Assembly: GCA_035353855.1 (NCBI GenBank)
Contig: DAOQAK010000021.1
Location: 1 to 57,803, forward strand
Direction of reading: 5' to 3'
Origin: Bacteroidales bacterium
GTDB lineage: Bacteria; Bacteroidota; Bacteroidia; Bacteroidales; CG2-30-32-10
Length of the DNA: 57,803 nt
Shown: positions 43,384 to 51,725 of the stretch, one piece after another
Layout of the letters: the number at the start of each line of letters is the position of its first letter
Position numbering within the stretch: position 1 is the first letter of the stretch
Program-made: the position numbers and the translations under genes
The notes under the pieces: generated by a model
Database searches by the model: none
Seen by the model: the letters and a program-made list of their open reading frames with translations, nothing else
Told to the model about the DNA's origin: nothing

Positions 43384-43974
43384 ATGTTTAAAACCAAATA
43401 TGTGAAACCACTGCTAATCGTTATCATTTTATCATTGTTATCTTTTATCATTTTTAAAAATTATTTTTCAGGAAACGATATCATCACAAATAAAAATAAT
43501 AATTGTAAAAAAACTGAAAAAGATACAGTTTATAACAACGATATATTTACCGAAGATGTTTTTGTAAAAAATATTGACGACAAAGAATTAAATTTAAAGA
43601 ATATTGAAATAACCAAGGACACCGTTATGATTATTGTATGGTGTAAAACATGTGGCGCTTGTATAAAATATATGGATTGGTATAAAACCAAAAACAAAGA
43701 AAAGAATTATCAAATACTTGCGATTGCAATAAATAAAAATGATACTATTGATAAAGAAAAAGAAATTATCAATAAACACCAATGGCCATTTCAAATTTTC
43801 TTTGATAAAAATCAGAACCTGGCAAAATTCTTAAATAAAAAAGGATTCTACAGGAATCCGAACTATAAGATTAGAGGAGAAGGATTCACTTCATTTCCTT
43901 ATATATTCATGTTTGTAAAGAATAAGTTTTTCTGTATCAGTTGCGATAAATATGCGAATCCATTCTGTAATTAA
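43384..43974 (+). CDS. Membrane-anchored thioredoxin-like protein
   Basis: The 196-residue protein has an N-terminal membrane anchor (residues 9-25). A thioredoxin-like domain follows with the redox motif in VWCKTCGAC, which gives Cys87, Cys90 and Cys93. A cis-proline region, TSFPYIFMF, lies near 171-179. A second pair, CISC, plus a final Cys lie in the last 16 residues. It probably works in the periplasm as a TlpA/peroxiredoxin-like thiol enzyme. The extra cysteines are unusual. The sequence is very Lys/Asn/Ile-rich, and the gene sits in an accessory-looking patch with a fusion protein and a truncated ATP-grasp gene. Confidence 0.7.
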   Translation: MFKTKYVKPLLIVIILSLLSFIIFKNYFSGNDIITNKNNNCKKTEKDTVYNNDIFTEDVFVKNIDDKELNLKNIEITKDTVMIIVWCKTCGACIKYMDWYKTKNKEKNYQILAIAINKNDTIDKEKEIINKHQWPFQIFFDKNQNLAKFLNKKGFYRNPNYKIRGEGFTSFPYIFMFVKNKFFCISCDKYANPFCN

Positions 43975-44003
43975 AAATTCTTTATTAATCAAAAATATAA
44001 TAT

Positions 44004-45104
44004 ATGAAAACCTGTTCTGTTGATGAAAATAAAAAAAATTGTAATTGCTCCTACCCTTGTTCACGAAAAGGAATATGTTGCGAATGCATCGAATATCATA
44101 GGAGTAGCGGGGAATTACCTGCCTGTTATTTCAATAAAGAATATGAAGCGACTTACGACAGGTCGATGAAGAATTATTTAAAAATGAAAAGAATATTAAG
44201 ATTTGTTTTTATACAATTACTATTTATAACTTTAATTACTGATAATGGAATATCGCAAACTGAAAATTTTCCATATAGTTGGTATTATAAATATATAAGT
44301 AAAGCTGAGGTATACAAAACCAGAAATAATTTAGATTCTGCATTTTGTTATTATAAAAAAGCATTTGTTGTTGAAAAAGCAACACCTTATGATTTATATA
44401 AAGCTACTGATATAGCAGTAAAATTAGATAGTATTAATTGTCTTACTAAATATATCAGGCAATTAATATTATTTGGAAATGATAGTTCATATTTATGCTC
44501 TAAATATCTATCAAAATTAACATCCGAAAAATTAAACGAGGTAAAACTTTATGTTTTTTCTGATTACGATTCCCTTCATAATACATATTTAAAAAATATT
44601 AATCAACCCTTGCGCGACACATTATTGAAAATGGCAAAAGATGACCAGTATTACAGGATAAGCAAACACGGGCTTAATGATTCGTTATGGGGAATTGAAC
44701 TAAAAAAGACAGATATAAGAATTTTTAATCACTTAACTCAAATAGTAAAACAATATGGCTGGCCAAATTATAAAAAAGTTGGTATTGCTGCTGCCGGTGC
44801 ATTTAATATAATGCTTTTACATGGAGCAAGGCGTTTTGCAATTGACAGTGAGGAATGGTTATTTTTTGAAAAAATAATGAAAGAAGAAGTACAAAATGGT
44901 AACGTTTCTCCAATAACATTTGGACAATGGATAGACCAGCATCTTACTTTAGTTGAAAAAAAGCCACAGCGTTATGGAACATCTTGGGATTTACAGAATA
45001 AGCTCGATCCGATTGAAGATATTGAAAACGTTGATAAACGTAGGGCAGAAGTAGGGCTTGGCAGTTTAGAAGATTTTATGATTACACATGGTCTTTCAAA
45101 ATAG
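44004..45104 (+). CDS. Fusion of a cysteine-rich DUF6485-like domain with a secreted DUF6624-like protein
   Basis: Residues 1-60 form a small cysteine-rich domain with Cys4, 13, 15, 19, 25, 26, 28 and 41 (NCNCSYPCSRKGICCECIEYH, residues 12-32). It resembles the stand-alone DUF6485 family. Met61 then opens a typical signal peptide (KRILRFVFIQLLFITLITDNGISQ). The rest has a helical TPR-like part and a C-terminal domain like DUF6624 (QYGWPNYKKVGIAAAGAF, KKPQRYGTSW). Each half looks like a complete protein, so the frame probably joins two genes whose stop codon was lost. The second half may still be made from the ATG at 44184. Function is unknown. Confidence 0.65.
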   Translation: MKTCSVDENKKNCNCSYPCSRKGICCECIEYHRSSGELPACYFNKEYEATYDRSMKNYLKMKRILRFVFIQLLFITLITDNGISQTENFPYSWYYKYISKAEVYKTRNNLDSAFCYYKKAFVVEKATPYDLYKATDIAVKLDSINCLTKYIRQLILFGNDSSYLCSKYLSKLTSEKLNEVKLYVFSDYDSLHNTYLKNINQPLRDTLLKMAKDDQYYRISKHGLNDSLWGIELKKTDIRIFNHLTQIVKQYGWPNYKKVGIAAAGAFNIMLLHGARRFAIDSEEWLFFEKIMKEEVQNGNVSPITFGQWIDQHLTLVEKKPQRYGTSWDLQNKLDPIEDIENVDKRRAEVGLGSLEDFMITHGLSK

Positions 45105-45109
45105 TTTTT

Positions 45110-45295
45110 ATGATATTGATTCTTTCTGACGAAAAAGATTTTTCAACAAATGATGTTATCGATTGGTTGAACTTTTATAAAGCTAAATATATTAAAATAA
45201 ATATTGAAGAATGTGGCTCAAATACCAAAGAAAAAGGTTTTGTAATTGATAAACGGAAAGTAAATAAGCTGAATGAACAGATTTGGAAAGAATAA
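45110..45295 (+). pseudogene. Truncated N-terminus of a grasp-with-spasm ATP-grasp peptide maturase (gwsG-like)
   Basis: The 61-residue frame reads MILILSDEKDFSTNDVIDWL and then a strand YIKIN. This fits the pre-ATP-grasp domain of GwsG-type maturases, which modify RiPP precursors and are about 300 residues long. It stops at QIWKE, where the family normally continues with a WYRR-like motif. No continuation is visible in the other two frames before the convergent protease gene. It starts six bases after the previous stop. No GwsS SPASM protein or precursor peptide lies beside it, so it is most likely a remnant. A genuine small protein cannot be excluded. Confidence 0.5.
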
Positions 45296-45368
45296 AAATA
45301 TACGCTTCTAAAATTCCTTCCCCCAATTTAAAATCAGATATAGTCTATTGGTTTCCATTTATCCTTTC

Positions 45369-46982
45369 TTATTCAATTTTATATTTTTTAAAAGTAGTTT
45401 TATCATTAATCGCTTTGATAGCATCCTGATAAACATCATCTATCTCGGTAGAAATAAGGAAATACGCGTTGATATCAAACAAGCCTCTTCCGATATTTGC
45501 CTTTAATTGATTTACAATATATTCTTTCGATAATTCAAAACCTTTTTCATCTTTCTTCAAGCTATCGGCTTCAGTGAATTTTATAAATTCATTAAGCAAG
45601 GCATCGCTGATCTTGAAATTTTTATTAAAAGCAGCAATATCTTTATACGTGCTTTTAAGGCTGTCGCGCTTTACATCAACATACTGTAAAGAGAACTGGT
45701 ATATCAATCCTTTGCGAAGGATATTGGTATAATAATCAGAAATCTTTGAAGTATCGGCAGGAATAAAAACATCGGGCATAATACCACCTCCGCCATATAC
45801 CAGACGTTTTTTAGGAGTATAAAATTTCAGTGAATCGGGAAATTTAATACTGTCGGAATGAAATATCTCACCATGTTTGTAACGATCAGTAAGGTCTTTA
45901 AAATATTTATCTGTTCCTTCATTATACGGTTTCTGAATACAACGTCCTGTAGGAGTAAAATATTTTGCAGTAGTAAGTCTTATCGATGAACCATCAGGCA
46001 GCGGGAAAGGCTTTTGCACCAATCCTTTTCCAAACGATCGTCTTCCTATTATTAAACCTCTGTCCCAGTCCTGTATTGCACCGGAAACAATTTCGCTGGC
46101 AGAAGCTGAAGATTCATTAATAAGAACGACCAGTTTTCCTTTTTCAAAATCGCCTTTATCTGTAGCATTATATGATACTTTAGAACTGTTGATTCCCTGG
46201 GTATATACCACTAACTTATCTTTTCCAAGAAATTCATCAGCAAGATCAACAGCTGTTTGAAGATAACCGCCACCGTTATCTCTTAAATCGAGTATCAGAC
46301 TTTTCATTCCTGATGATTTCAATTGAGTAAGAGAAGTGTGAAATTCTTCCATAGTGGTTCCACCAAAACGGTTCAGTTTAATATAACCTATGGTTTCATC
46401 AGCCATAAAAGTTGCATCAATGCTGTTAACAGGAATTTTATCACGGGTGATTGTATATTCCAAAAGTTCTTTCTTTCCTCTTCGTAAAATACTTACGTTA
46501 ACCTTAGTTCCTTTATTTCCGCGCAAATGCTTAAATACCCAGTTGTTGTTGATTGTCGGACCGGTTGCATTTTCACCGTCAATCTTAATTAACTTATCGC
46601 CCGATTGTATTCCTAATTTTTCTGAAGGGCCACCGGGAGTGGGTGTTACCACCATTATCGTATCTTTGATAATGCTGAACTGGATGCCTACACCTTCAAA
46701 ATTTCCCTGTAGTGATTCATTGGCTTCTTTCATTTCTTCCCTGTTCATGTAAACAGAATGCGGATCCAGCTCCTTCAACATATTATTGATTGCCGTTTCA
46801 ACAAGCTTATTGTTGTTAACGGTATCTACATAGAAAAGATCGATTATCTGTAAAGCCGATTCCAGTTTTTTGCTGTCGGTTTCAAAATTATTCTTCTTTG
46901 ATTGTGCTTTTACATTATTTGCAAATACAATAAAAGCAATGAGAAAAATGAAAATAAGTTTGGAAAAAATTCTTGACTTCAT
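45369..46982 (-). CDS. S41-family carboxy-terminal processing protease
   Basis: Counted from the ATG at 46982, the 537-residue protein has a signal peptide (hydrophobic residues 6-22, then AQS). A PDZ domain lies at about 92-175 (QGNFEGVGIQF, GPSEKLGIQSGDKLIKIDG). The peptidase domain contains the Ser-Lys dyad: Ser294 in NESSASASEI and Lys319 in RSFGKGLVQ. CtpA/Prc-type proteases trim or degrade periplasmic proteins. A C-terminal extension of about 150 residues is typical of Bacteroidota members. A TTG 18 bases upstream is a weaker start. Confidence 0.9.
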   Translation of the reverse strand: MKSRIFSKLIFIFLIAFIVFANNVKAQSKKNNFETDSKKLESALQIIDLFYVDTVNNNKLVETAINNMLKELDPHSVYMNREEMKEANESLQGNFEGVGIQFSIIKDTIMVVTPTPGGPSEKLGIQSGDKLIKIDGENATGPTINNNWVFKHLRGNKGTKVNVSILRRGKKELLEYTITRDKIPVNSIDATFMADETIGYIKLNRFGGTTMEEFHTSLTQLKSSGMKSLILDLRDNGGGYLQTAVDLADEFLGKDKLVVYTQGINSSKVSYNATDKGDFEKGKLVVLINESSASASEIVSGAIQDWDRGLIIGRRSFGKGLVQKPFPLPDGSSIRLTTAKYFTPTGRCIQKPYNEGTDKYFKDLTDRYKHGEIFHSDSIKFPDSLKFYTPKKRLVYGGGGIMPDVFIPADTSKISDYYTNILRKGLIYQFSLQYVDVKRDSLKSTYKDIAAFNKNFKISDALLNEFIKFTEADSLKKDEKGFELSKEYIVNQLKANIGRGLFDINAYFLISTEIDDVYQDAIKAINDKTTFKKYKIE

Positions 46983-47018
46983 ATAGAACAAATGTTTCAA
47001 AATTTATAATATGATAAG

Positions 47019-47026
47019 CAAATATA
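47019..47026 (-). promoter_or_regulatory. Bacteroidota -7 box for the S41 protease gene
   Basis: The minus strand reads TATATTTG, matching TAnnTTTG, about 37 bases before the ATG at 46982. Confidence 0.45.
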
Positions 47027-47079
47027 CTTCAATTTTAAAGGAGCAGAACCATATTTTAGTTAAAAAATTATAATACAAA

Positions 47080-47934
47080 TCAGCGACTTATGTTTTTGAA
47101 ATACCCGATGATTTTTAAAGCTGCAGGTAATTCATTATTTGGAACGGGAACATTAACAGTATATTCATCCCTGCTATAACGCGACATTGCGGAATATACA
47201 AAATGCAAAATCTTATTATCATCCGAAATCATTACTCTTTCAAATCGTGCCGACATGCCTACCCACGAATGATAAGAACCATTAAGGTAAATTCCATCCT
47301 TGGCAATAATTACCTGTCCTAAATGTTTTCTATTCTGATTATCCGGAAGCTTGTATGATAAAAACGCTGTAAGAGCAATGAGCAGCATTAGTCCAACCTG
47401 GACAAATAAAAAAATAATTATACCATCAGGATGGATTATAGACATGATGGTATTTACCACAAATGCAATAACCGTGATCACCCAAAACAGCGCCCACTTC
47501 TCGCTTTTACGTTGTTTTAGTTCTTCCGATGTATATTCTCTCCATTCTTCAGGCGAATAAACCCAATATACTAAAACATTTTGCCCGGACAAAATTCTGC
47601 TTAAACGCGATGCTCTTTTAAAATAAAAAGGAGTAACAATAACACTTGTAATAAACATTACCAATCCAATCATTATCATAGCACCGCCACCTTCAAACAT
47701 ATCCATATCAGAAATAAACGGGTATAAAAAACAGAACAGGAATATTATGGTCATTGCAAACCATGTCCATGCATAATATTTCTGACGATTATAAGGCTTT
47801 TGATATTCGAGAGGAGTTCGAGTTGTTAGAGTTTGAATTGGAGTTGAATTAGAATTAAAAATTGCACAACCACAGTTATGACAAAATTTTGCATTTGGCT
47901 TAAGTAACGAATTACACTGCGGACATTGATTCAT
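47080..47934 (-). CDS. Zinc-ribbon membrane protein of unknown function
   Basis: The 284-residue protein begins with a zinc ribbon (CPQCNSLLKPNAKFCHNCGC). It then has a linker and two pairs of membrane helices (about 55-75, 82-104, 147-167 and 172-192). A C-terminal cytoplasmic domain of about 80 residues follows, with mixed strands resembling a PH-like fold (HLGQVIIAKDGIYLNGSYHSW). No catalytic motif is seen. It ends three bases from the SAM hydrolase gene upstream and is probably in the same operon. Confidence 0.7.
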   Translation of the reverse strand: MNQCPQCNSLLKPNAKFCHNCGCAIFNSNSTPIQTLTTRTPLEYQKPYNRQKYYAWTWFAMTIIFLFCFLYPFISDMDMFEGGGAMIMIGLVMFITSVIVTPFYFKRASRLSRILSGQNVLVYWVYSPEEWREYTSEELKQRKSEKWALFWVITVIAFVVNTIMSIIHPDGIIIFLFVQVGLMLLIALTAFLSYKLPDNQNRKHLGQVIIAKDGIYLNGSYHSWVGMSARFERVMISDDNKILHFVYSAMSRYSRDEYTVNVPVPNNELPAALKIIGYFKNISR

Positions 47935-47937
47935 ATT

Positions 47938-48720
47938 TTACTTTTCTTCAAAATCAATACGAACAGAATCTTTAAGTTTCAAACCAAGAAGGCTGCTTGC
48001 ATTACCCATGTTTATTGCTATTTCAAGGAAACCCGATGAGCCGAATAAAGCCAGTTTTTCTCCGGGCTCCACATCCTTGTATGCATGCGAAATTTCTGTA
48101 ATATCATATCCTCCGCGAAAAGATACAGTAAAAGATTTTCCTTTGCCTGCTTCACGAAAAAGTTCTTCATTGATATTTGTAATCACATTTTCGTAAGAAT
48201 CGATATAAACAACACTTCCCTTTATAGCATTCGCTTCAACAACAGGTTTGAGAGGCAAAAGTTCTCTAATCGATTTTTTTTCAAAACCCATGGTTTCGAT
48301 GTTTTCACCTTTTGAAATAAAATATGCAGCTTTAACAAAAACATCACGGGTTGAAAAGGTAAAATAATCGGAATCCTGCGTAATATCAAGTTCAATAATT
48401 TTTTCGGGTTGATGATCGAAGATAAGCGAAAATATTCCGTTATCTGCACCAATAAAATAATGACCATCATATAACGCAAGCGTATGTGGCGAATCAGTAG
48501 ATGCTTCGGTATTGATTCCAATAATATGAATGGTTCCTTCCGGAAAATTTTTAAAACAATTACGGATTACAAATGAAGCCGGACCAATATCAAAAGTAGG
48601 TATATCATGAGTAATATCAACAATAGTGGCATCAGGCATCAGTGAAAGCAAAGCGCCTTTCACAGCACCGGTATAATGGTCTTTGTTACCCCAGTCGGTA
48701 GTAAGAGTTATGATTGCCAT
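47938..48720 (-). CDS. S-adenosyl-L-methionine hydrolase (SAM hydroxide adenosyltransferase, DUF62)
   Basis: The 260-residue protein matches the DUF62/fluorinase-like superfamily: ITLTTDWGNKDHYTGAVKGAL at the N-terminus, then the block DITHDIPTFDIGPASFVIRN, then YFIGADNGIFSLI. The C-terminal beta domain contains YIDSYENVITNI. Members with this pattern hydrolyse SAM to adenosine and methionine using an activated water. The chlorinase and fluorinase branches have extra loops not seen here. The function in Bacteroidota is unclear. It is divergent from phoH, with a 9-bp hairpin between them. Confidence 0.88.
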   Translation of the reverse strand: MAIITLTTDWGNKDHYTGAVKGALLSLMPDATIVDITHDIPTFDIGPASFVIRNCFKNFPEGTIHIIGINTEASTDSPHTLALYDGHYFIGADNGIFSLIFDHQPEKIIELDITQDSDYFTFSTRDVFVKAAYFISKGENIETMGFEKKSIRELLPLKPVVEANAIKGSVVYIDSYENVITNINEELFREAGKGKSFTVSFRGGYDITEISHAYKDVEPGEKLALFGSSGFLEIAINMGNASSLLGLKLKDSVRIDFEEK

Positions 48721-48727
48721 TTCTTCA

Positions 48728-48735
48728 CAAAATTA
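48728..48735 (-). promoter_or_regulatory. Possible -7 box for the SAM hydrolase gene
   Basis: The minus strand reads TAATTTTG, matching TAnnTTTG, only eight bases before the ATG at 48720. If used, the transcript would have almost no leader. Confidence 0.35.
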
Positions 48736-48759
48736 TTTCATCTGAGTGAACAGATGAAA
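48736..48759. promoter_or_regulatory. Perfect 9-bp inverted repeat between SAM hydrolase and phoH
   Basis: TTTCATCTG and CAGATGAAA are perfect inverted copies around AGTGAA. The repeat lies in the divergent promoter region, next to the -7 box of the SAM hydrolase gene and upstream of that of phoH. A dimeric regulator could bind here (inference). Confidence 0.5.
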
Positions 48760-48766
48760 TTTGTTT

Positions 48767-48774
48767 TATTTTTG
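48767..48774 (+). promoter_or_regulatory. Bacteroidota -7 box for phoH
   Basis: TATTTTTG matches TAnnTTTG and lies about 90 bases before the ATG at 48862. Confidence 0.4.
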
Positions 48775-48861
48775 CGTTAGCCAAAAGTACTAAATATCTT
48801 TTATGTTGATTCGGGCAAAAAAATTTTATATAAACAATCATTTGTTAAATATGTCAATGTG

Positions 48862-49809
48862 ATGATGGAAAAAATAATTATTCTGGAATCGATAGCGCCA
48901 ATAGAAATATTCGGCATCAATGACAACCATCTTGAGAAGATTCGCAGTTATTATCCTAAGGTAAAAATTGTGGCAAGAGGCGATACGGTTAAAGCTATCG
49001 GGGAAAATGAAGAAGTTAATGTTTTTGCAGAACGTTTTAACCTGTTATTAAAACATTATGAAAAATTCGGAAAGATAACCGAACAGGATATTGATTACAT
49101 AATGAATGCGGAACAACAATACAGCGGCAAAGAAGAAACAGATAAAGAAATTCTTGTTCACGGAAAACACGGGATGCCTGTAAAAGCACGCACCATCAAT
49201 CAACAGCGAATGGTTGAAAGCTCGGCAAACAATGATCTGATTTTTGCCATTGGTCCGGCAGGTACCGGAAAAACATACACAGCCGTAGCCCTGGCTGTTC
49301 GCGCTTTAAAAAATAAAGAAGTAAAACGTATTGTTCTTACACGCCCTGCCGTTGAAGCTGGCGAAAATCTTGGCTTCCTGCCCGGCGACCTGAAAGACAA
49401 ACTCGACCCATACTTACAACCCTTATACGACGCGCTTCGCGACATGCTTCCTTCGCAAAAGCTTTATTCATACATGGAAGATGGAACCATTGAAGTTGCA
49501 CCACTCGCCTTTATGCGCGGACGTACGCTCGAAAATGCATATGCAATTTTAGATGAAGGACAGAATACAACCGAAAGCCAGATGAAAATGTTCCTGACCA
49601 GGATGGGACGAAGTTCTAAATTCATAGTTACCGGCGACATTACACAAATTGATTTACCACGCAACCAGGCATCGGGCTTGCTCCATTCCATGAGAATTTT
49701 AAAAAATATTGAAGGCATTGAAATTATAATGCTTGATGAAAGAGATATTGTTCGTCACCGGCTGGTAAACCGCATTGTGGAAGCTTATGGGAAGGAAAGT
49801 AAAAAGTAA
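48862..49809 (+). CDS. phoH: PhoH-family ATPase
   Basis: The protein of about 315 residues has a small N-terminal KH-like region (about 10-60). The PhoH P-loop ATPase follows, with Walker A AIGPAGTGKTYTAVAL and Walker B AYAILDEGQNTTESQMKMFLTRMG. The final segment reads VTGDITQIDLPRNQASGL. It resembles helicase superfamily 1 cores and is linked to RNA metabolism and stress in other bacteria. Two adjacent ATG codons, and a GTG before them, are possible starts. Confidence 0.9.
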   Translation: MMEKIIILESIAPIEIFGINDNHLEKIRSYYPKVKIVARGDTVKAIGENEEVNVFAERFNLLLKHYEKFGKITEQDIDYIMNAEQQYSGKEETDKEILVHGKHGMPVKARTINQQRMVESSANNDLIFAIGPAGTGKTYTAVALAVRALKNKEVKRIVLTRPAVEAGENLGFLPGDLKDKLDPYLQPLYDALRDMLPSQKLYSYMEDGTIEVAPLAFMRGRTLENAYAILDEGQNTTESQMKMFLTRMGRSSKFIVTGDITQIDLPRNQASGLLHSMRILKNIEGIEIIMLDERDIVRHRLVNRIVEAYGKESKK

Positions 49810-49850
49810 ACAAGTTGACAAGTAGACAAGCTTACAAGTTGAAAAGCTGA
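49809..49850 (+). repeat. Left arm of an inverted repeat flanking the 49963-50406 gene
   Basis: ACAAGTTGACAAG and AAGTTGA-AAGCTG words in this stretch recur in reverse orientation at 50547-50583. The copies are imperfect, with a few bases inserted or deleted between the words. Internally the stretch is a loose tandem array of ACAAG. Confidence 0.45.
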
Positions 49851-49962
49851 TACACCGCTGCGAAAGCATTAGTATGCTTATGTAAAATTGATGATTGAAA
49901 AATGAAAATGTAAAATTTGAATTTACTTTAAATTATCTTATCGACAGTTTAACCTGAAATAT

Positions 49963-50406
49963 TTAAACATTTAATATTTCTTTCTTTACTCTTTCAATTT
50001 CATTAACAAAGCTATCTAGTAATTTATGTCCTATTTTTGTTGCTCTCAATCTAAATACCTTTTTACCATTTTCATATATTGAGAAAACTTTTTCTTTCGA
50101 AGGCAATCCTGCGTATTCATCTTTATAAGAGTATAATAATTTGCATAGATCAAATTCCATTTCTTTTTTTTTCAATAAAAAGCGTTCACGTTTAAAAATT
50201 ATTTTTCGCTTTTCATTATCCACTATCAAATGGGTGTATTCAAAATAAGGAACTATAAATATAAAAACTAATAATGCAATGATAACAAATCCATATAATG
50301 ATATATTAGATAATTTAATTTTATAATTTTCAATTAGTATTAATACAAACGTTGATATAAGATATGCTATAAAATATTTGTAAATATAAACCCTAAAAAC
50401 CTTCAT
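49963..50406 (-). CDS. Small membrane protein of unknown function
   Basis: The 147-residue protein has two membrane helices (about 8-27 and 35-57) and a cytoplasmic C-terminal domain with alternating strands and a last amphipathic helix (HLIVDNEKRKIIFKRERFLLKK; LLDSFVNEIERVKKEI). It looks like a PH-like membrane protein but has no clear family. It lies alone between phoH and purC and is flanked by imperfect inverted repeats. The coding region is more AT-rich than its neighbours. Confidence 0.5.
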   Translation of the reverse strand: MKVFRVYIYKYFIAYLISTFVLILIENYKIKLSNISLYGFVIIALLVFIFIVPYFEYTHLIVDNEKRKIIFKRERFLLKKKEMEFDLCKLLYSYKDEYAGLPSKEKVFSIYENGKKVFRLRATKIGHKLLDSFVNEIERVKKEILNV

Positions 50407-50546
50407 AATTACTTTTATCTTTATTATACCTTGGTGTTCATTATGTTTGTTCTGAATCTTGATTAAAGCTTTAACTCATATTACTGAGTAGCTAAAATAA
50501 TCAGTATTTCTTAAAACATCCAAAATTTTTAAATCTAAATAAATTC

Positions 50547-50583
50547 CAGCTTATCAACTTATGCCTTGTCAACTTGTCTACTT
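50547..50583 (-). repeat. Right arm of an inverted repeat flanking the 49963-50406 gene
   Basis: Read on the minus strand this contains ACAAGTTGACAAG and ATAAGTTGATAAGCTG, matching words of 49809-49850 in opposite orientation. Confidence 0.45.
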
Positions 50584-50645
50584 AAATTCTTAATAATTTT
50601 TAATAACTATTTTTTTACCTGATTTTTTAATATCGGGTTTTAAAT

Positions 50646-50653
50646 TAATTTTG
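50646..50653 (+). promoter_or_regulatory. Bacteroidota -7 box for purC
   Basis: TAATTTTG matches TAnnTTTG and lies 26 bases before the ATG at 50680. No purine riboswitch-like fold was recognised in the short leader. Confidence 0.5.
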
Positions 50654-50679
50654 CAGCACACTTCAAAAACATCACACAT

Positions 50680-51636
50680 ATGAACAATGCAATAGTTGAA
50701 ACAAAATTTAATTTTCCGGGACAGAAAAGTTTTTATAAAGGAAAAGTCAGAGACGTTTATAATATTAATGATGAATTTTTAGTAATGGTTGTTAGCGACC
50801 GCATCTCCGCATTCGACGTGGTTTTGCCAAAAGGCATTCCCTACAAAGGACAGGTGCTTAACCAGATTGCTGCTAAATTCCTTGACGCTACCACCGACAT
50901 TGTTCCCAACTGGAAAATTGCTACCCCCGACCCTATGGTTACTATTGGGCATCGTTGTGAGCCTTATGCTGTAGAGATGATTGTTCGTGGTTACCTCACC
51001 GGAAGCTCATGGCGTGAATATAAAAAAGGTGCACGCCAGATTTGCGGTGTTCCTATTCCAGATGGAATGAAAGAACATGAAAGATTTCCCAATCCGATAC
51101 TAACTCCTACAACCAAAGCAGAACAAGGCAGACACGATGAAAATATTTCGCGCGAAGAAATCATTAATGAAGGTTTGGTTCCTGAAGCAGAATACAAATT
51201 ACTGGAAAAATATTCGATCGAACTTTTTAAACGTGGTTCCGAAATAGCCAGCAAAATGGGGCTGATACTCGTTGATACAAAATATGAATTCGGAAAGAAA
51301 GATGGAAAAATAATTTTGATTGATGAAATTCACACTCCCGATTCATCACGCTATTTCTACAAAGAAGGTTATGAAGAACGCCAGGCAAAAGGTGAAGCAC
51401 AGAAACAACTTTCAAAAGAGTTTGTTCGCGAATGGCTCATGGCTCATGGTTTCCAGGGACAGGCAGGAGAAAAACTTCCTGAGTTGACAGACGATTTTGT
51501 AAAAGAAATCTCGGAACGTTATATCGAATTATACGAAAATATTATCGGTGAAAAATTTGTAAAAGGCAATACCGATAATGTTGTGGAACGAGTGAAGAAC
51601 AATATTGATAATTTCCTGAAGACTTATAAAAAATAG
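50680..51636 (+). CDS. purC: Phosphoribosylaminoimidazole-succinocarboxamide synthase (SAICAR synthetase)
   Basis: The 318-residue enzyme joins aspartate to CAIR in purine synthesis, using ATP. Typical segments are FYKGKVRDVYNINDEFLVMVVSDRISAFDVVLPKGIPYKG at the ATP site (residues 18-57), YAVEMIVRGYLTGSSWREYKKG and the C-terminal LIDEIHTPDSSRYF. The length is that of the long PurC form (about 300 residues) rather than the short E. coli form. The gene stands alone and is followed by three hairpins. Confidence 0.93.
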   Translation: MNNAIVETKFNFPGQKSFYKGKVRDVYNINDEFLVMVVSDRISAFDVVLPKGIPYKGQVLNQIAAKFLDATTDIVPNWKIATPDPMVTIGHRCEPYAVEMIVRGYLTGSSWREYKKGARQICGVPIPDGMKEHERFPNPILTPTTKAEQGRHDENISREEIINEGLVPEAEYKLLEKYSIELFKRGSEIASKMGLILVDTKYEFGKKDGKIILIDEIHTPDSSRYFYKEGYEERQAKGEAQKQLSKEFVREWLMAHGFQGQAGEKLPELTDDFVKEISERYIELYENIIGEKFVKGNTDNVVERVKNNIDNFLKTYKK

Positions 51637-51639
51637 TTT

Positions 51640-51651
51640 GGGCTAAAGCCC
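51640..51651. repeat. Short palindrome after purC
   Basis: GGGCTAAAGCCC lies four bases after the purC stop. It pairs GGGCT with AGCCC and is the first of three hairpins in this gap. Confidence 0.5.
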
Positions 51652-51670
51652 GGAGATAGAAAGATTCTTC

Positions 51671-51701
51671 AGCCCCGACCTAAAGGTCGGGGCTAATTTT
51701 T
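51671..51701 (+). terminator. Rho-independent terminator of purC
   Basis: AGCCCCGACC and GGTCGGGGCT pair perfectly around a TAAA loop and are followed by AATTTTTT. It is the second of three hairpins in the gap. Confidence 0.8.
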
Positions 51702-51725
51702 TGTATTCTTTTTTCTTTTTAAAAT

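Noticed and set aside
47938..48720. Fluorinase or chlorinase
   Set aside because: The sequence follows the common DUF62 SAM-hydrolase pattern, and no halogenation-pathway gene is nearby.
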